The translations under genes and the position numbers were made by a program. The notes under the pieces were generated by a model, which ran no database searches, was not told the DNA's origin, and worked only from the letters and a program-made list of their open reading frames with translations. Below, piece by piece: positions 1 to 8,592 of a stretch of 64,000 nucleotides of DNA (within the stretch, counting starts at the first letter, position 1; each line of letters begins with the position of its first letter). The stretch is taken from the NCBI GenBank assembly GCA_963422565.1, contig OY730228.1, positions 1,240,001-1,304,000 of the forward strand. The letters are read 5' to 3'. Origin of the DNA: G963422565 sp963422565 (GTDB taxonomy: Bacteria > Pseudomonadota > Alphaproteobacteria > MPNO01).

Positions 1-123
1 CCGCGCAGGGCCGGATGTAGCGTCGTCGTCGATGGCCTCTACGGGTGGGATCTCCGCATGAGCGAGGCCGCATTCCAGGCCTTCATGGGCGCGCCGCTTC
101 CGTCCGATCCCGATTTGCCCTAG
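1..123 (+). CDS. C-terminal fragment of an unidentified protein
   Basis: An open frame enters from the left edge of the window and ends at a TAG at 121-123, giving the last 40 residues of a protein (ending PSDPDLP). No domain can be recognised in so short a piece. It lies 38 bp upstream of the flavin oxidoreductase on the same strand, so the two could be co-transcribed. The third codon positions are GC-rich as in neighbouring real genes, but a chance open frame cannot be excluded. Confidence 0.4.
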   Translation, partial: PRRAGCSVVVDGLYGWDLRMSEAAFQAFMGAPLPSDPDLP

Positions 124-161
124 ACTCGCGGCGCCTTCGGCCTCGGTGAGGGAACGACGCC

Positions 162-1649
162 ATGTGGCGGCCACCGCAGCGCATCAAATGGTCGACCGAT
201 CCGGGCGTCTGGCCGACCCGCGGCGAAGCGGCGCGGGCGCGGCTGTTCCAGCCGATCCTGGTCGGGCCGGCTCGGCTCGAAAGCCGGACCTGGGTGCCGG
301 CGATGGTCCCGTGGCGCGCCACCGGGGACGGTCTGGTGACGCCCGAGGTGCTGGCCTGGTACGGGCGGTTCGCGCGCGGACGCCCCGGCGCCATCGTGGT
401 CGAGGCGACCGGGATTCGCGACATCCGGAGCGGGCCGCTGCTTCGCATCGGCGACGACCGGTTCATCCCCGGGCTGCGGCGGCTGGTCGAGACGGTGCGC
501 GCGGCCTCGGGCGGAGAAACGCGGCTGTTCATCCAGCTTATCGATTTCCTGGCGATCCGGCGGCGGCCCGACCCGAAGCGCTACTTCGCGCAATTCCTCG
601 AGATCACCCACAGGCATCGCGACGCGCTCGACGCCGGCGGCTGGCCGGAGGCGCGCGTCCGCGCCCATCTCGCCGAGATGGACGACGCGGCGCTCGACTC
701 CGTCCTCACCGAGCGCGAGCGCGAGGCACTGCGCCAGGGCTATCGCGAGCGCGTCACCGATACCGCGCTCGCCCATATCCGCGACCTGCCCGAGACGCTG
801 CCGGAGCTGTTCGCGGCGGCCGCGCACCGCGCCGAGGAGGCGGGGTTCGACGGGGTGGAGCTGCACTACGCTCATGCCTATACGATGTCGCAATTCCTGT
901 CGCGGCTGAACAACCGGACGGACGGCTATGGCGGCCCGCGCGCCAACCGCGCGCGGCTGCCGCTCGAGGTCTACCGCCGGGTGCGCGGCGCGGTCGGCGC
1001 CGGCCATGCGGTCGGCTGCCGCTATCTCGCCGAGGACTGCGTCTCCGGCGGCAACGGGGTCGCGGACGCCGCCTATTTCGGCGGCGCCTTCGCTGCGGCC
1101 GGGTTCGACTTCATCTCGCTGTCACGCGGCGGCCGGTTCGAAGACGCCCGCCAGCCGGCGGTCGGCGCCACCGCCTACCCCTATACCGGCCCCAGCGGCT
1201 ACGAGTGCATGCCGCAATACGTCTCCGACGAAATCGGACCCTTCGGCCGCAACGTGCCGGCGGCGGCCCGAATCCGGGCGGCCGTACGCGCCGGGGGGCG
1301 CAGAACGCCGGTGGTCGTGACCGGCGGCATCCACGGCTTCGCCCAGGCCGAGAGCTTGCTGGCGGAGGAGCGGGCGGACATCGTCGGGTTCGCGCGCCAA
1401 AGTCTCGCCGATCCCGACTGGTTCCTCAAGGTCCGGCTCGGGCGGGGCGCCGAGGTCGTGGTCTGCGAGTACACGAATTACTGCGAGGCCCTCGACCAGA
1501 AGCATGTCCCCGTGACCTGCAAGCTGTGGGACAGGCGGGATAGGGATGCGCCGGATGCGGCGCTCACCGCCGACGGCCGTCGGCGGCTAACCGCGCCGCT
1601 CTGGGAACCGGAGATCGACATCGACGCGGCGCTCGCGCGCGGGGCGTGA
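162..1649 (+). CDS. Old Yellow Enzyme-like NADH:flavin oxidoreductase
   Basis: This 495-residue protein belongs to the FMN-dependent TIM-barrel oxidoreductases that reduce activated alkenes or demethylate small substrates. Family features are visible: the GVELHYAHAY segment near residues 231-240, with the His pair that normally contacts substrate, followed by QFLSRLNNRTDGYGG, and a later VVVTGGI phosphate-binding strand. The length fits a single-domain member; the fused FeS/FAD half of 2,4-dienoyl-CoA reductase is absent. The ATG is preceded by GAGGG at a suitable distance. It converges on the ABC transporter operon, whose last stop is 12 bp away. The substrate is unknown. Confidence 0.85.
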   Translation: MWRPPQRIKWSTDPGVWPTRGEAARARLFQPILVGPARLESRTWVPAMVPWRATGDGLVTPEVLAWYGRFARGRPGAIVVEATGIRDIRSGPLLRIGDDRFIPGLRRLVETVRAASGGETRLFIQLIDFLAIRRRPDPKRYFAQFLEITHRHRDALDAGGWPEARVRAHLAEMDDAALDSVLTEREREALRQGYRERVTDTALAHIRDLPETLPELFAAAAHRAEEAGFDGVELHYAHAYTMSQFLSRLNNRTDGYGGPRANRARLPLEVYRRVRGAVGAGHAVGCRYLAEDCVSGGNGVADAAYFGGAFAAAGFDFISLSRGGRFEDARQPAVGATAYPYTGPSGYECMPQYVSDEIGPFGRNVPAAARIRAAVRAGGRRTPVVVTGGIHGFAQAESLLAEERADIVGFARQSLADPDWFLKVRLGRGAEVVVCEYTNYCEALDQKHVPVTCKLWDRRDRDAPDAALTADGRRRLTAPLWEPEIDIDAALARGA

Positions 1650-1660
1650 GGACCGCCGTC

Positions 1661-2023
1661 CTACCGGGGCGCGAGGTCGATCCGCGCGATCCAGTAGCGG
1701 CGGGACAGCCGGCGGACATCGCTCGGGCGGACGCCGAAGAGGGTCACCGTCGCGCCCTCGGTGCCGCGCATCCCGCCATAGCGCTGGTAGAGCTCGATAT
1801 GGAAGGCCTCGGGCGGGAAGCGCGAAGTGACCCGGATGTCGAGCCGCCCGGGATCGGCGTCCAGCGCGGCGTGAAGCCGGTCGGTGATGCGCCCTGCGCC
1901 GGTCGCGTAGCCATGGGCGTAGTAGGCCGCGATCAGCACCGCCGCGACCGCGACGAAGCGAAGGTCGCGGCGCCGGTGCCAGCGCCGGCCCTGCGCCGGC
2001 CGACCGGAGAGCGCGCCGTTCAT
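1661..2023 (-). CDS. small single-pass membrane protein of unknown function
   Basis: This 120-residue protein has an Arg-rich N terminus, one hydrophobic segment at about residues 22-36 (FVAVAAVLIAAYYAHGY) and a polar C-terminal domain with no recognisable motif. The positive-inside rule suggests a cytoplasmic N terminus and a periplasmic domain. It starts 4 bp after the stop of the ABC permease and is the last gene of the transporter operon, so it may be an accessory part of that importer. No homologue could be recalled, and its function is open. Confidence 0.55.
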   Translation of the reverse strand: MNGALSGRPAQGRRWHRRRDLRFVAVAAVLIAAYYAHGYATGAGRITDRLHAALDADPGRLDIRVTSRFPPEAFHIELYQRYGGMRGTEGATVTLFGVRPSDVRRLSRRYWIARIDLAPR

Positions 2024-2027
2024 CGCC

Positions 2028-2882
2028 CTATTCCGGCCTCCAGACCGTGCCCCAGCGATGGATCGTCCAGCGCTCGAGCGGGACCAGGAGCCAGCGGTCG
2101 GTCGACATCCAGATCAGCGAGATCACGATCACGCCGAGGAACACCTCCTCGATCTTGAACTCCTGGGCGGAGGTGAAGATCATGAAGCCGAGCCCGCTGT
2201 CGCCACCGATCATCTCGGCCGCGATCAGGGCGCGCCAGCCGAACCCCATGCTCATCCGCATGCCGGCGATGATGCTCGGCATCGCGCCCGGCAGATAGAC
2301 TTGGACGATGAGATCCCAGCGGCTCCCCCCCATCGTCAGGACCCCCTGCTCGTAGACCCGGGGCACGCTTCGGACGCCGAGCATGGCGTTGAAGAACAGC
2401 AGCCAGAAAATCGTGTTGAGCATGATGAACAGCGTGGTCAGCCAGCCGACGCCGAACCAGACGATCGCGAGCGGAATCCAGGCGATGCCCGAGATCGAGT
2501 TGGCGAAGACGCCGACCGGCTCCAGGACACGCGAGACGGTGCGGTTCATGCCGGCGAGGATGCCGAAGGCGACCCCGAGCGGGAGCCCGATCAGCGCCGC
2601 GAGCAGGACGCGGCCGATGCTCGAAAAGACATGGTTCGACATGATGCAGCGATTGTCCATCGCGAGCGCGCTGCCGACCCCGGGGCAGTCCTCCTGAAGG
2701 GTGAATACCGCTTCGATCACTGCCGCCATGTCGGGAATGAAGACCGGTGGCAGCCAGCCGAAGCTGCTGTTCATCTGCCAGAGCGCCAACAGCCCGGCGA
2801 AGGGGACCGCGCCGAGGAACGCCCGGCGCAGGCGCTGCCGCCCGAAGCGCCTTCGGAGCGCGCGCCGGAGCGGATATCTCAT
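2028..2882 (-). CDS. NitT/TauT-family ABC transporter permease (second)
   Basis: This 284-residue inner-membrane permease is of the SsuC/TauC type (BPD_transp_1). It has about six hydrophobic helices and the cytoplasmic EAA loop that contacts the ATPase, seen here as MGGSRWDLIVQVYLPGAMP. A notable insert, EDCPGVGSALAMDNRCIMSN, with two cysteines lies between the first two helices. Its ATG overlaps the stop of the preceding permease (ATGA), so the two are translationally coupled and probably form a heterodimer. The family imports nitrate, sulfonates, taurine, thiamine precursors or aromatic acids; the substrate cannot be read from the sequence. Confidence 0.9.
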   Translation of the reverse strand: MRYPLRRALRRRFGRQRLRRAFLGAVPFAGLLALWQMNSSFGWLPPVFIPDMAAVIEAVFTLQEDCPGVGSALAMDNRCIMSNHVFSSIGRVLLAALIGLPLGVAFGILAGMNRTVSRVLEPVGVFANSISGIAWIPLAIVWFGVGWLTTLFIMLNTIFWLLFFNAMLGVRSVPRVYEQGVLTMGGSRWDLIVQVYLPGAMPSIIAGMRMSMGFGWRALIAAEMIGGDSGLGFMIFTSAQEFKIEEVFLGVIVISLIWMSTDRWLLVPLERWTIHRWGTVWRPE

Positions 2883-3679
2883 CGCTGCACCATCCCCCAG
2901 CGCTCGATCGTGTCGGCCTCGAACGGCCGGAGCAGGAAATGATCGAGGACGATCCAGGTGCCGCCGATGAGGATCATGCCGAGGATCACCTGGGCGGTCA
3001 GATCGGCGTCCTGGGCGGTGAAGATCATCCAGCCCAGCCCCTCGCGGCCCGCCAGCATCTCGCCCGCGATGACCGCCCGCCAGGCGAAGCCGATCGAGAG
3101 CCGCGAGCCGGTCGCGATATGCGGCAGCGCCCCCGGCACCAGGACATCCCGGATCACCCGGTAGCGCGTCGCGCCCAGGGTCCGGGCGGCGTGGATGTAA
3201 CGGATGGGGATCTCGCGGACGCCGGCGAGCACGCTGAAGGCGATCGGAAAGAAGCTCGTATAGAGGATGACGATCAGGACCGTCGTGTCGCTGTTCCCGA
3301 ACCAGATCACGACGATGGGGATGATCGCGATCCCCGAGACCGACTGGAAGAAATTCATCAGCGGGTAGAACATGTCGGCGACGCTGCGATTGATCGCGAG
3401 CAGCAGGCCAAACGGGATGCCCGCGGCGAGCCCGATCAGGCTGCCGAGGACAAGCCGCGCCAGCGTGTCGCCGAAGAAGCTCGGCAGCAGGCCCTTGTAG
3501 AGCATGTCGATCGAGGAGAGGGCAACCGAGGCGGGAGAGGGCAGGTAGCGGTCGGGGTTGGGGATGAGCGCGGAGACCAGCGTCCAGAGGAGAACCAGCC
3601 CAATCACCACCAGGACGACGTTGAACGCGCCCGAGCGCAGCGCATCGCGCGCGCTCCTGCGGACCGCTCCGGGATTCAT
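2879..3679 (-). CDS. NitT/TauT-family ABC transporter permease (first)
   Basis: This 266-residue permease is of the same family as its downstream partner. Its EAA-loop signature is ARTLGATRYRVIRDVLVPGALP in the middle of the chain, flanked by five to six membrane helices. Two different permeases in one operon indicate a heterodimeric channel, which is less common than the homodimers of SsuC or TauC. Its start overlaps the stop of the ATPase by 4 bp and its stop overlaps the next start by 4 bp, so all three subunits are made from one message. Confidence 0.9.
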   Translation of the reverse strand: MNPGAVRRSARDALRSGAFNVVLVVIGLVLLWTLVSALIPNPDRYLPSPASVALSSIDMLYKGLLPSFFGDTLARLVLGSLIGLAAGIPFGLLLAINRSVADMFYPLMNFFQSVSGIAIIPIVVIWFGNSDTTVLIVILYTSFFPIAFSVLAGVREIPIRYIHAARTLGATRYRVIRDVLVPGALPHIATGSRLSIGFAWRAVIAGEMLAGREGLGWMIFTAQDADLTAQVILGMILIGGTWIVLDHFLLRPFEADTIERWGMVQR

Positions 3680-4485
3680 GACGCGCCGCGGACGCCCGTG
3701 CCTTCGTCGATGGCGACCTCCTCGCGGACCAGTTTCAATATCTCGTCGCGGGCGGCGGTGAAAACGGGATCCGAGAGGAGGCCCTTCCAGACGCGCTTCT
3801 CGCGCGGGATGTCGATCGGCACGGTTGCCTTGAGACGCCCGGGCCGCCGCGAGAAGACGAAGCAGCGGTCGCCGAGGAACGCCGCCTCGTCGACCGCGTG
3901 GGTGATGAAAAGGATCGTCTTCCGGGTCGCCATCGCGATTCGATTCAGCTCCTCCTGCAACGTTATCCGGGTCTGGGCGTCGACGGCGGCAAAGGGCTCG
4001 TCCATCAGCATGACCGCGGGGTCGGCGCAGAGCGTGCGCGCGACCGCGCAGCGCTGCTTCATGCCGCCCGAGAGCTCGTGCGGATAGCGGTCCTCGAAGC
4101 CGGCAAGCCCTACGAGGTCGACGAATTCCTGCACCCTTCGCGCCCGCACCGCCCTGGGGACCCTGCGGAGTTCGAGCCCGTGGCCGATGTTTCGGGCCAC
4201 GGTCCGCCAGGGGAGGATCGCATGCTCCTGGAAAACGACGCCGCGATCGGGTCCGGGCCCGGAGATCGGCGCGCCGTCGACCGTCACCCTGCCCTGGCGG
4301 CAGGGCAGCAACCCGGCGAGGATGTTGAGAAGGGTCGACTTACCGCAGCCGCTCGGGCCGACGACGGCGACGAGTTCGCCGTCCGCGACCTCGAGGTCTA
4401 TGTCCTCCAGCGCATGGACCGGCTGCCCGGTATATTCGTCCGGGTAGACATGGCTCAGCCCTTCGACGACGAGCTTGGCGGCCAA
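3676..4485 (-). CDS. NitT/TauT-family ABC transporter ATP-binding protein
   Basis: This is a 269-residue ABC ATPase of the SsuB/TauB type. Walker A is GPSGCGKST near residue 43, the signature is LSGGMKQR, Walker B is VMLMDEPF, and the switch His follows in FITHAVDEA. A short C-terminal extension follows the nucleotide-binding fold, without any extra regulatory domain. It sits between the substrate-binding protein (23 bp upstream) and the first permease (4-bp overlap), which is a standard importer arrangement. Confidence 0.93.
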   Translation of the reverse strand: MAAKLVVEGLSHVYPDEYTGQPVHALEDIDLEVADGELVAVVGPSGCGKSTLLNILAGLLPCRQGRVTVDGAPISGPGPDRGVVFQEHAILPWRTVARNIGHGLELRRVPRAVRARRVQEFVDLVGLAGFEDRYPHELSGGMKQRCAVARTLCADPAVMLMDEPFAAVDAQTRITLQEELNRIAMATRKTILFITHAVDEAAFLGDRCFVFSRRPGRLKATVPIDIPREKRVWKGLLSDPVFTAARDEILKLVREEVAIDEGTGVRGAS

Positions 4486-4507
4486 CGAACGCCCGCGTCC
4501 GCGCGCA

Positions 4508-5524
4508 TCACCCGCCGGACGGCAGGTCGGCGAACCATTCCGGGTGACGCTTCATCGTCGAGTCGATAAAGGACAATTCCAGATAGTTCGCGGGGTCGTA
4601 GGGGCGCTTCATCTTCTTCTGGGCGATCAACTGCTCGACCGAGAAGTCGAACGCCTTCCGGGTGTTCTCGCCGAGCCTCGGATCGTAGACCACATGCCGA
4701 AGCGTCCGCTTGACGAGGTCCGGGGACATGCCGCGGATGAAGCGCGCGCCGATCTGCGCGACCTCCTCGGCGTTTGCCGGGTCGCGGGCGAAGGCCGCCG
4801 CCTCCGAGATCGCATCGACGAATTTCCCGGTCCGGCCCCGATCGCCGAGCACGGTCTCGGGGGTTCCGTGGAGGACGGCGCAGAAGCAGACGTAATCGCC
4901 GCCGCGCAAGACCAGCCTCGATCCCGCCACCTTGTCGAGCAGCCTGGTCAAGGCGGGCTCCCAGGCGGTGATCGCCTCGACGCCGCCGGAATCGAAGATC
5001 GAGACGAAGCTCGGCGGGCGGACGTTGATGCGGTCGAGATCGGCGACCGTCATCCCGTTGCGCACGAGCACCATCCGCAGATAGAGATCGCCGGTGCCGC
5101 CGAAGGCCACGCCGACCTTACGGCCCTCGAGGTCGGCGATCGACTCGATTCCGGTGCCGGGCCGGGCCGCGATCCCCATCATCGTGTCGGATGTCGATTT
5201 GGAGTACGAGCTCCCGACATAGCCGACGACGCCCCGGAGATCGATCCCCCGTTCGAGCGCGGCCGGCAGGTTGGTGAAGGCGGCCGGGGCGAAGTCGATC
5301 TCGCCCGCGCGCAGCGACTTGGTGAGCTGCGGGCCGCTATTGCGGGTGACGACCTTGGCGTCGAGCCCGTGCTTGGCGAAGAAGCCCTTGTCCTGGGCAA
5401 CGAAGACCACCATGCCGCCGACATTCGTTACCGCCCCGATCCGCAGGCCCTGGGCCGCGGCCGGTGCGGACAGCAGCAGCGCCGCCCCGACGGCGGCCGC
5501 CAGCACGGTTCCTCTCGGCAGCAT
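4508..5524 (-). CDS. periplasmic substrate-binding protein of NitT/TauT ABC importer
   Basis: This 338-residue secreted protein captures substrate for the importer. The start at 5524 was chosen because it gives a clear Sec signal peptide (TVLAAAVGAALLLSAPAAAQG, cleaved after AQ) and has AGGGGG at good spacing; the frame is open further upstream but that part is not coding-like. The mature part begins LRIGAVTN and shows the NMT1/SsuA-type periplasmic-binding fold, including the VVTRNSGPQ and LEGRKVGVAFGG segments. It is the first transporter gene and follows the cupin gene by 41 bp. The ligand is probably a small organic acid or heterocycle, by family only. Confidence 0.88.
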   Translation of the reverse strand: MLPRGTVLAAAVGAALLLSAPAAAQGLRIGAVTNVGGMVVFVAQDKGFFAKHGLDAKVVTRNSGPQLTKSLRAGEIDFAPAAFTNLPAALERGIDLRGVVGYVGSSYSKSTSDTMMGIAARPGTGIESIADLEGRKVGVAFGGTGDLYLRMVLVRNGMTVADLDRINVRPPSFVSIFDSGGVEAITAWEPALTRLLDKVAGSRLVLRGGDYVCFCAVLHGTPETVLGDRGRTGKFVDAISEAAAFARDPANAEEVAQIGARFIRGMSPDLVKRTLRHVVYDPRLGENTRKAFDFSVEQLIAQKKMKRPYDPANYLELSFIDSTMKRHPEWFADLPSGG

Positions 5525-5565
5525 CGCTCGCCCCCTCCCCTTTCTCGCGCGCCCGGCCCCGGCGA

Positions 5566-5967
5566 TCACTTCAGTTCCTGCCCGGCGAGGTCGCCGTCGA
5601 GGAAGCGGTTGGGCTTCAGGAACATGCCGAGCACCAACGCCCCGTCGGGGGCGGTCGCGACATGGCGGTTCCCCGGCGGCCGCCAGACGAAGTTGCCGGC
5701 GGTGACCTCGCCCTCGTCGTCGAGGATGCTGCCCTCCAGCACATAGGTCTGCTCGAGCTCGACATGCTCGTGCAGCGGCAGCACCGCGCCCGGCGCCCAT
5801 CTGAACAGGGCGGTCATCAGCCCGGTCTCGCCGTCCTCCACGAGGATCTTCATCTCGACCCCTTCGCACTGGGTCGGCTTCCACGGGATCTCGTCGACCT
5901 GAACGAAGCGCGAGGCGAGCGGGTCGAGCAGGGTTTCGTCCTTCAGCAGCGGCGTTGTCGCGGCCAT
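5566..5967 (-). CDS. cupin-domain protein
   Basis: This 133-residue single cupin barrel has the two conserved blocks in recognisable form: PLHEHVELEQTYVLEGS for motif 1 (His, His, Glu metal ligands) and WRPPGNRHVA with a His for motif 2. Such proteins are often ring-cleaving dioxygenases, isomerases or sensors; the ChrR-like anti-sigma form is also possible but lacks its zinc domain here. The start at 5967 has GGAGG eight bases upstream; an earlier ATG at 5985 lies within that same ribosome-binding region. It leads the ABC importer operon and may act on the imported compound. Confidence 0.8.
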   Translation of the reverse strand: MAATTPLLKDETLLDPLASRFVQVDEIPWKPTQCEGVEMKILVEDGETGLMTALFRWAPGAVLPLHEHVELEQTYVLEGSILDDEGEVTAGNFVWRPPGNRHVATAPDGALVLGMFLKPNRFLDGDLAGQELK

Positions 5968-6128
5968 ATCCGGATCCTCCAGCATAGGCAGGGTATACGA
6001 GCCTATAGTTCGTTAGCCGCGCTCACAACCCGATGCCGTCGACATCCGACGCGGGCACTTCCTTGTCGTCGACGGGGCCCCTCGCTAGAGTTTACGGAGG
6101 TTGGAGGGAGATCGGATCGGCGCGCGGA

Positions 6129-7097
6129 ATGGGCGACGCCGCCAGAAACCGATCGGAGATGGACGGGGTGGCGACGGACGCAGGGTCTTCCGAAGTCGTC
6201 GCGGTCCGGGGTACCCTGCCGGAGGACGCGGACGCGGTCCTCCATGCGCGGGCGGTGGTCGCCGCATCGGGCTCGTCCTTCTATTGGGCGATGCGCCTTC
6301 TGCGCGGCCGCCGCCGCCGGGCCATGTACGCGATCTATGCCTTCTGCCGGGAGGTCGACGATGTCGCCGACGGCGACGCCCCCGACGGCGAGAAGAAACG
6401 GCGGCTCGAGAGTTGGCGCGCCGAGATCGAGGAGATCTACGGCGGGGGCCGCCCGACGGAGCCGGCGGCGCGGGCGCTCTGCGCACCGGTCGCCGAGTTC
6501 GGGCTCAAGCGGGACGACTTCCTCGCGGTGATCGACGGTATGACGATGGATATCGGCCCGACCGGCCGCGCCCCGCCGCTCGCCGAGCTCGAACTCTACT
6601 GCCGCCGCGTCGCCGGCGCGGTCGGGTTGCTCGCGGTCCGCGTCTTCGGCGTCGCCTCGCCGCGCGCCGAAGACTTCGCCCTGGCGCTCGGCACGGCCCT
6701 GCAACTCACCAATATCCTGCGCGACCTGAGAGAGGATGCCGCGCTCGGCCGGCTCTATCTGCCGCGCGAACTGCTGGTCGAAGCCGGCATCGACCGCCTT
6801 CCGCCCCAGGCCGTGCTCGCCCATCCGATGCTGCCCCGCGTCTGTGCCGGGCTGGTCGGCAGGGCGCGGGCCTGTTTCGGCGACGCCGCGACGGCCCTGG
6901 CGGATTGCCCCGTCCGGTCGCTAAGGCCGGCGGTGGTGATGATGATGAGCTATCGACGGCTGCTCGACGGCTTGGAGCGTCGCGGCTGGAACCGGCTCGA
7001 CCAAAGGGTGGTCCTCTCCGGCCCGGCCAGGTTGTGGCTGGTCCTGCGCTACGGGCTTCTGCCGCACCGGCCGGACCCGGTCGGCGCCATCGGCTGA
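6129..7097 (+). CDS. hpnD: presqualene diphosphate synthase HpnD
   Basis: This trans-isoprenyl diphosphate synthase joins two farnesyl diphosphates to presqualene diphosphate, the first step of the HpnCDE squalene route that feeds hopanoid synthesis. The protein (322 residues from this ATG) has SGSSFYWAMRLL, the first Asp-rich motif REVDDVAD and the second motif NILRDLREDA, followed by GRLYLP. The start is uncertain: ATG 6159 would also leave the full catalytic core. Its last 177 bases overlap the 3' end of hpnC on the opposite strand. The usual gene order is hpnC-hpnD-hpnE in one direction, which is not the case here. Confidence 0.9.
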   Translation: MGDAARNRSEMDGVATDAGSSEVVAVRGTLPEDADAVLHARAVVAASGSSFYWAMRLLRGRRRRAMYAIYAFCREVDDVADGDAPDGEKKRRLESWRAEIEEIYGGGRPTEPAARALCAPVAEFGLKRDDFLAVIDGMTMDIGPTGRAPPLAELELYCRRVAGAVGLLAVRVFGVASPRAEDFALALGTALQLTNILRDLREDAALGRLYLPRELLVEAGIDRLPPQAVLAHPMLPRVCAGLVGRARACFGDAATALADCPVRSLRPAVVMMMSYRRLLDGLERRGWNRLDQRVVLSGPARLWLVLRYGLLPHRPDPVGAIG

Positions 7098-7943
7098 CGG
7101 CCTCCGCCGGGCGAGGCCAAGGATCGCCCCATGCACCCCGCAGATCAGAAAGTCCCACCAGCGCAGCGCCACCGGCGCGACGATCGGGTCGCGTGCGGCG
7201 AGCCGGGCGGCCAGACGGTCGGCGAGGCCGATAATGGTCCGGGCCTCCATCGCCAGCCGGCGGTCGGCAAGCAACCTAGGCAGCGGGTGCGCCTGCGCGA
7301 TCAGAGTCACGGTCTCGTCGAGCGCCCGGTCGAGCACCGCGCGCACTCGCGGCGACGCAGGCGCAGCGCGCAGCTCCGCGACGCGCATCCCCGCCGCGCA
7401 CATCCAGCTCTCGGGGAGATAGACGCGATCGAGCGCTTCATAATCGGCGCGGCAGTCCTGCAGATGGTTCAGAATCTGCAGCGCGCAGCAGAGCGCGTCC
7501 GCCGCGGGCCACAGGGTCTGCGACTCTCCGTGAAGGTCGAGCAGATAGCGTCCGACAGGAGCCGCAGAGAGCATACAATAGGCGATCAGCGCGTCCCATC
7601 CGGTATAGCGGCGCACCGTCGCGTCCTGCCGGAACGCGGCGAGAAGATCGCGCGCGTGGCGGGGGCCGAGCCTCGTTGCCGCCAGGCTCTCGCGCAGCCG
7701 CCGCGCTTCGGACGGCCCGGCCTCGCGGCCGAGCAGCGCACCTTCGAACGCATCGAGGCGGCGGCACTTCTCGTCCGAGCCGAGATGCGGCGCGTCGGCG
7801 ACATCGTCGGCGGCCCGCGCGAACGCGTAGAACGCGGCCACGTGCGGACGGACGGACGGGGCAAGAAGCACCGAACCGACGGGGAAGTTCTCGTCCCCGG
7901 CGCCCTTCCCCGACCGAGCCTCGAAGCGATCGCCGCGCAGCAT
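6921..7943 (-). CDS. hpnC: hydroxysqualene synthase HpnC
   Basis: This is the second enzyme of bacterial squalene formation; it converts presqualene diphosphate to hydroxysqualene. The protein shows GDENFPVGS, the first Asp motif ARAADDVAD, PVGRYLLDLHG and the second site NHLQDCRADYEALDRVYLP. The family is usually near 280 residues; this frame runs to 340 because it has no stop until well inside the antisense of hpnD. The extra C-terminal tail is low in hydrophobics and contains five successive His residues, so it looks like read-through of the antisense strand rather than a domain. hpnE is not in the window. Confidence 0.88.
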   Translation of the reverse strand: MLRGDRFEARSGKGAGDENFPVGSVLLAPSVRPHVAAFYAFARAADDVADAPHLGSDEKCRRLDAFEGALLGREAGPSEARRLRESLAATRLGPRHARDLLAAFRQDATVRRYTGWDALIAYCMLSAAPVGRYLLDLHGESQTLWPAADALCCALQILNHLQDCRADYEALDRVYLPESWMCAAGMRVAELRAAPASPRVRAVLDRALDETVTLIAQAHPLPRLLADRRLAMEARTIIGLADRLAARLAARDPIVAPVALRWWDFLICGVHGAILGLARRRPSADGADRVRPVRQKPVAQDQPQPGRAGEDHPLVEPVPAATLQAVEQPSIAHHHHHRRP

Positions 7944-8048
7944 CTCGGATCATCATGAGCGCGGGCGCCGCGCCGCGCAACCGGCAGCGCCGGTTCCGTT
8001 CCGGTCGGAAATGCGCTACTCGGCAGCCTCCAACCGGGAGACGATATC

Positions 8049-8543
8049 GTGAAGCTCGAAGGATCCTGCCATTGCGGCGCGGTGCGGTTCCGCGTCGTCT
8101 CGCATACGCCCTACCCGTATAACCGTTGCTATTGCGCGATCTGTCGGAAAACTGCCGGCGGCGGGGGCTATGCGGTCAACATCATGGGCGTCGCGGCGAC
8201 CCTCCAGGTCGAGGGCCGCGACGCCATCAGGATATACCGCGCGAGGAGCAACGAGCGCGGCCATCTCGAGGAGGACGGGCTGAGCACGGCGCGCCGCAAC
8301 TTCTGCGGCGCGTGCGGCAGCGCCCTCTGGCTTTGGGACCCGAGCTGGCCCGAGACGGTGTACCCGTTCGCCTCGGCGATCGACACCCCGCTGCCCCGCC
8401 CCGACGCCTGTACGGTGCTCATGACACGCTATGCCGCGGGGTGGGCCGAGATCGCCGACGGCCCCGAGGTCGCGGCCTACGAGGTCTATCCGGATCAGGG
8501 AATCGAGGACTGGCACCGCGCCCGCGGCCTGTACGAGGACTGA
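8049..8543 (+). CDS. GFA (CENP-V/Mss4-like zinc) family protein
   Basis: This 164-residue protein is of the glutathione-dependent formaldehyde-activating family. Zinc ligands are visible in order: SCHCGAVRF, RCYCAICRKT and FCGACGSAL, which is the standard beta-tent pattern. The start is a GTG, supported by GGGAG eight bases upstream. The biochemical activity of most members is unproven, and the link to formaldehyde is a family name rather than evidence here. It stands alone between hpnC (divergent) and lptD (convergent). Confidence 0.85.
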   Translation: MKLEGSCHCGAVRFRVVSHTPYPYNRCYCAICRKTAGGGGYAVNIMGVAATLQVEGRDAIRIYRARSNERGHLEEDGLSTARRNFCGACGSALWLWDPSWPETVYPFASAIDTPLPRPDACTVLMTRYAAGWAEIADGPEVAAYEVYPDQGIEDWHRARGLYED

Positions 8544-8592
8544 GCGCGGCGCGGCGTCACCCGCCGTCGACCCCGGATGATGAGCGCGACGG

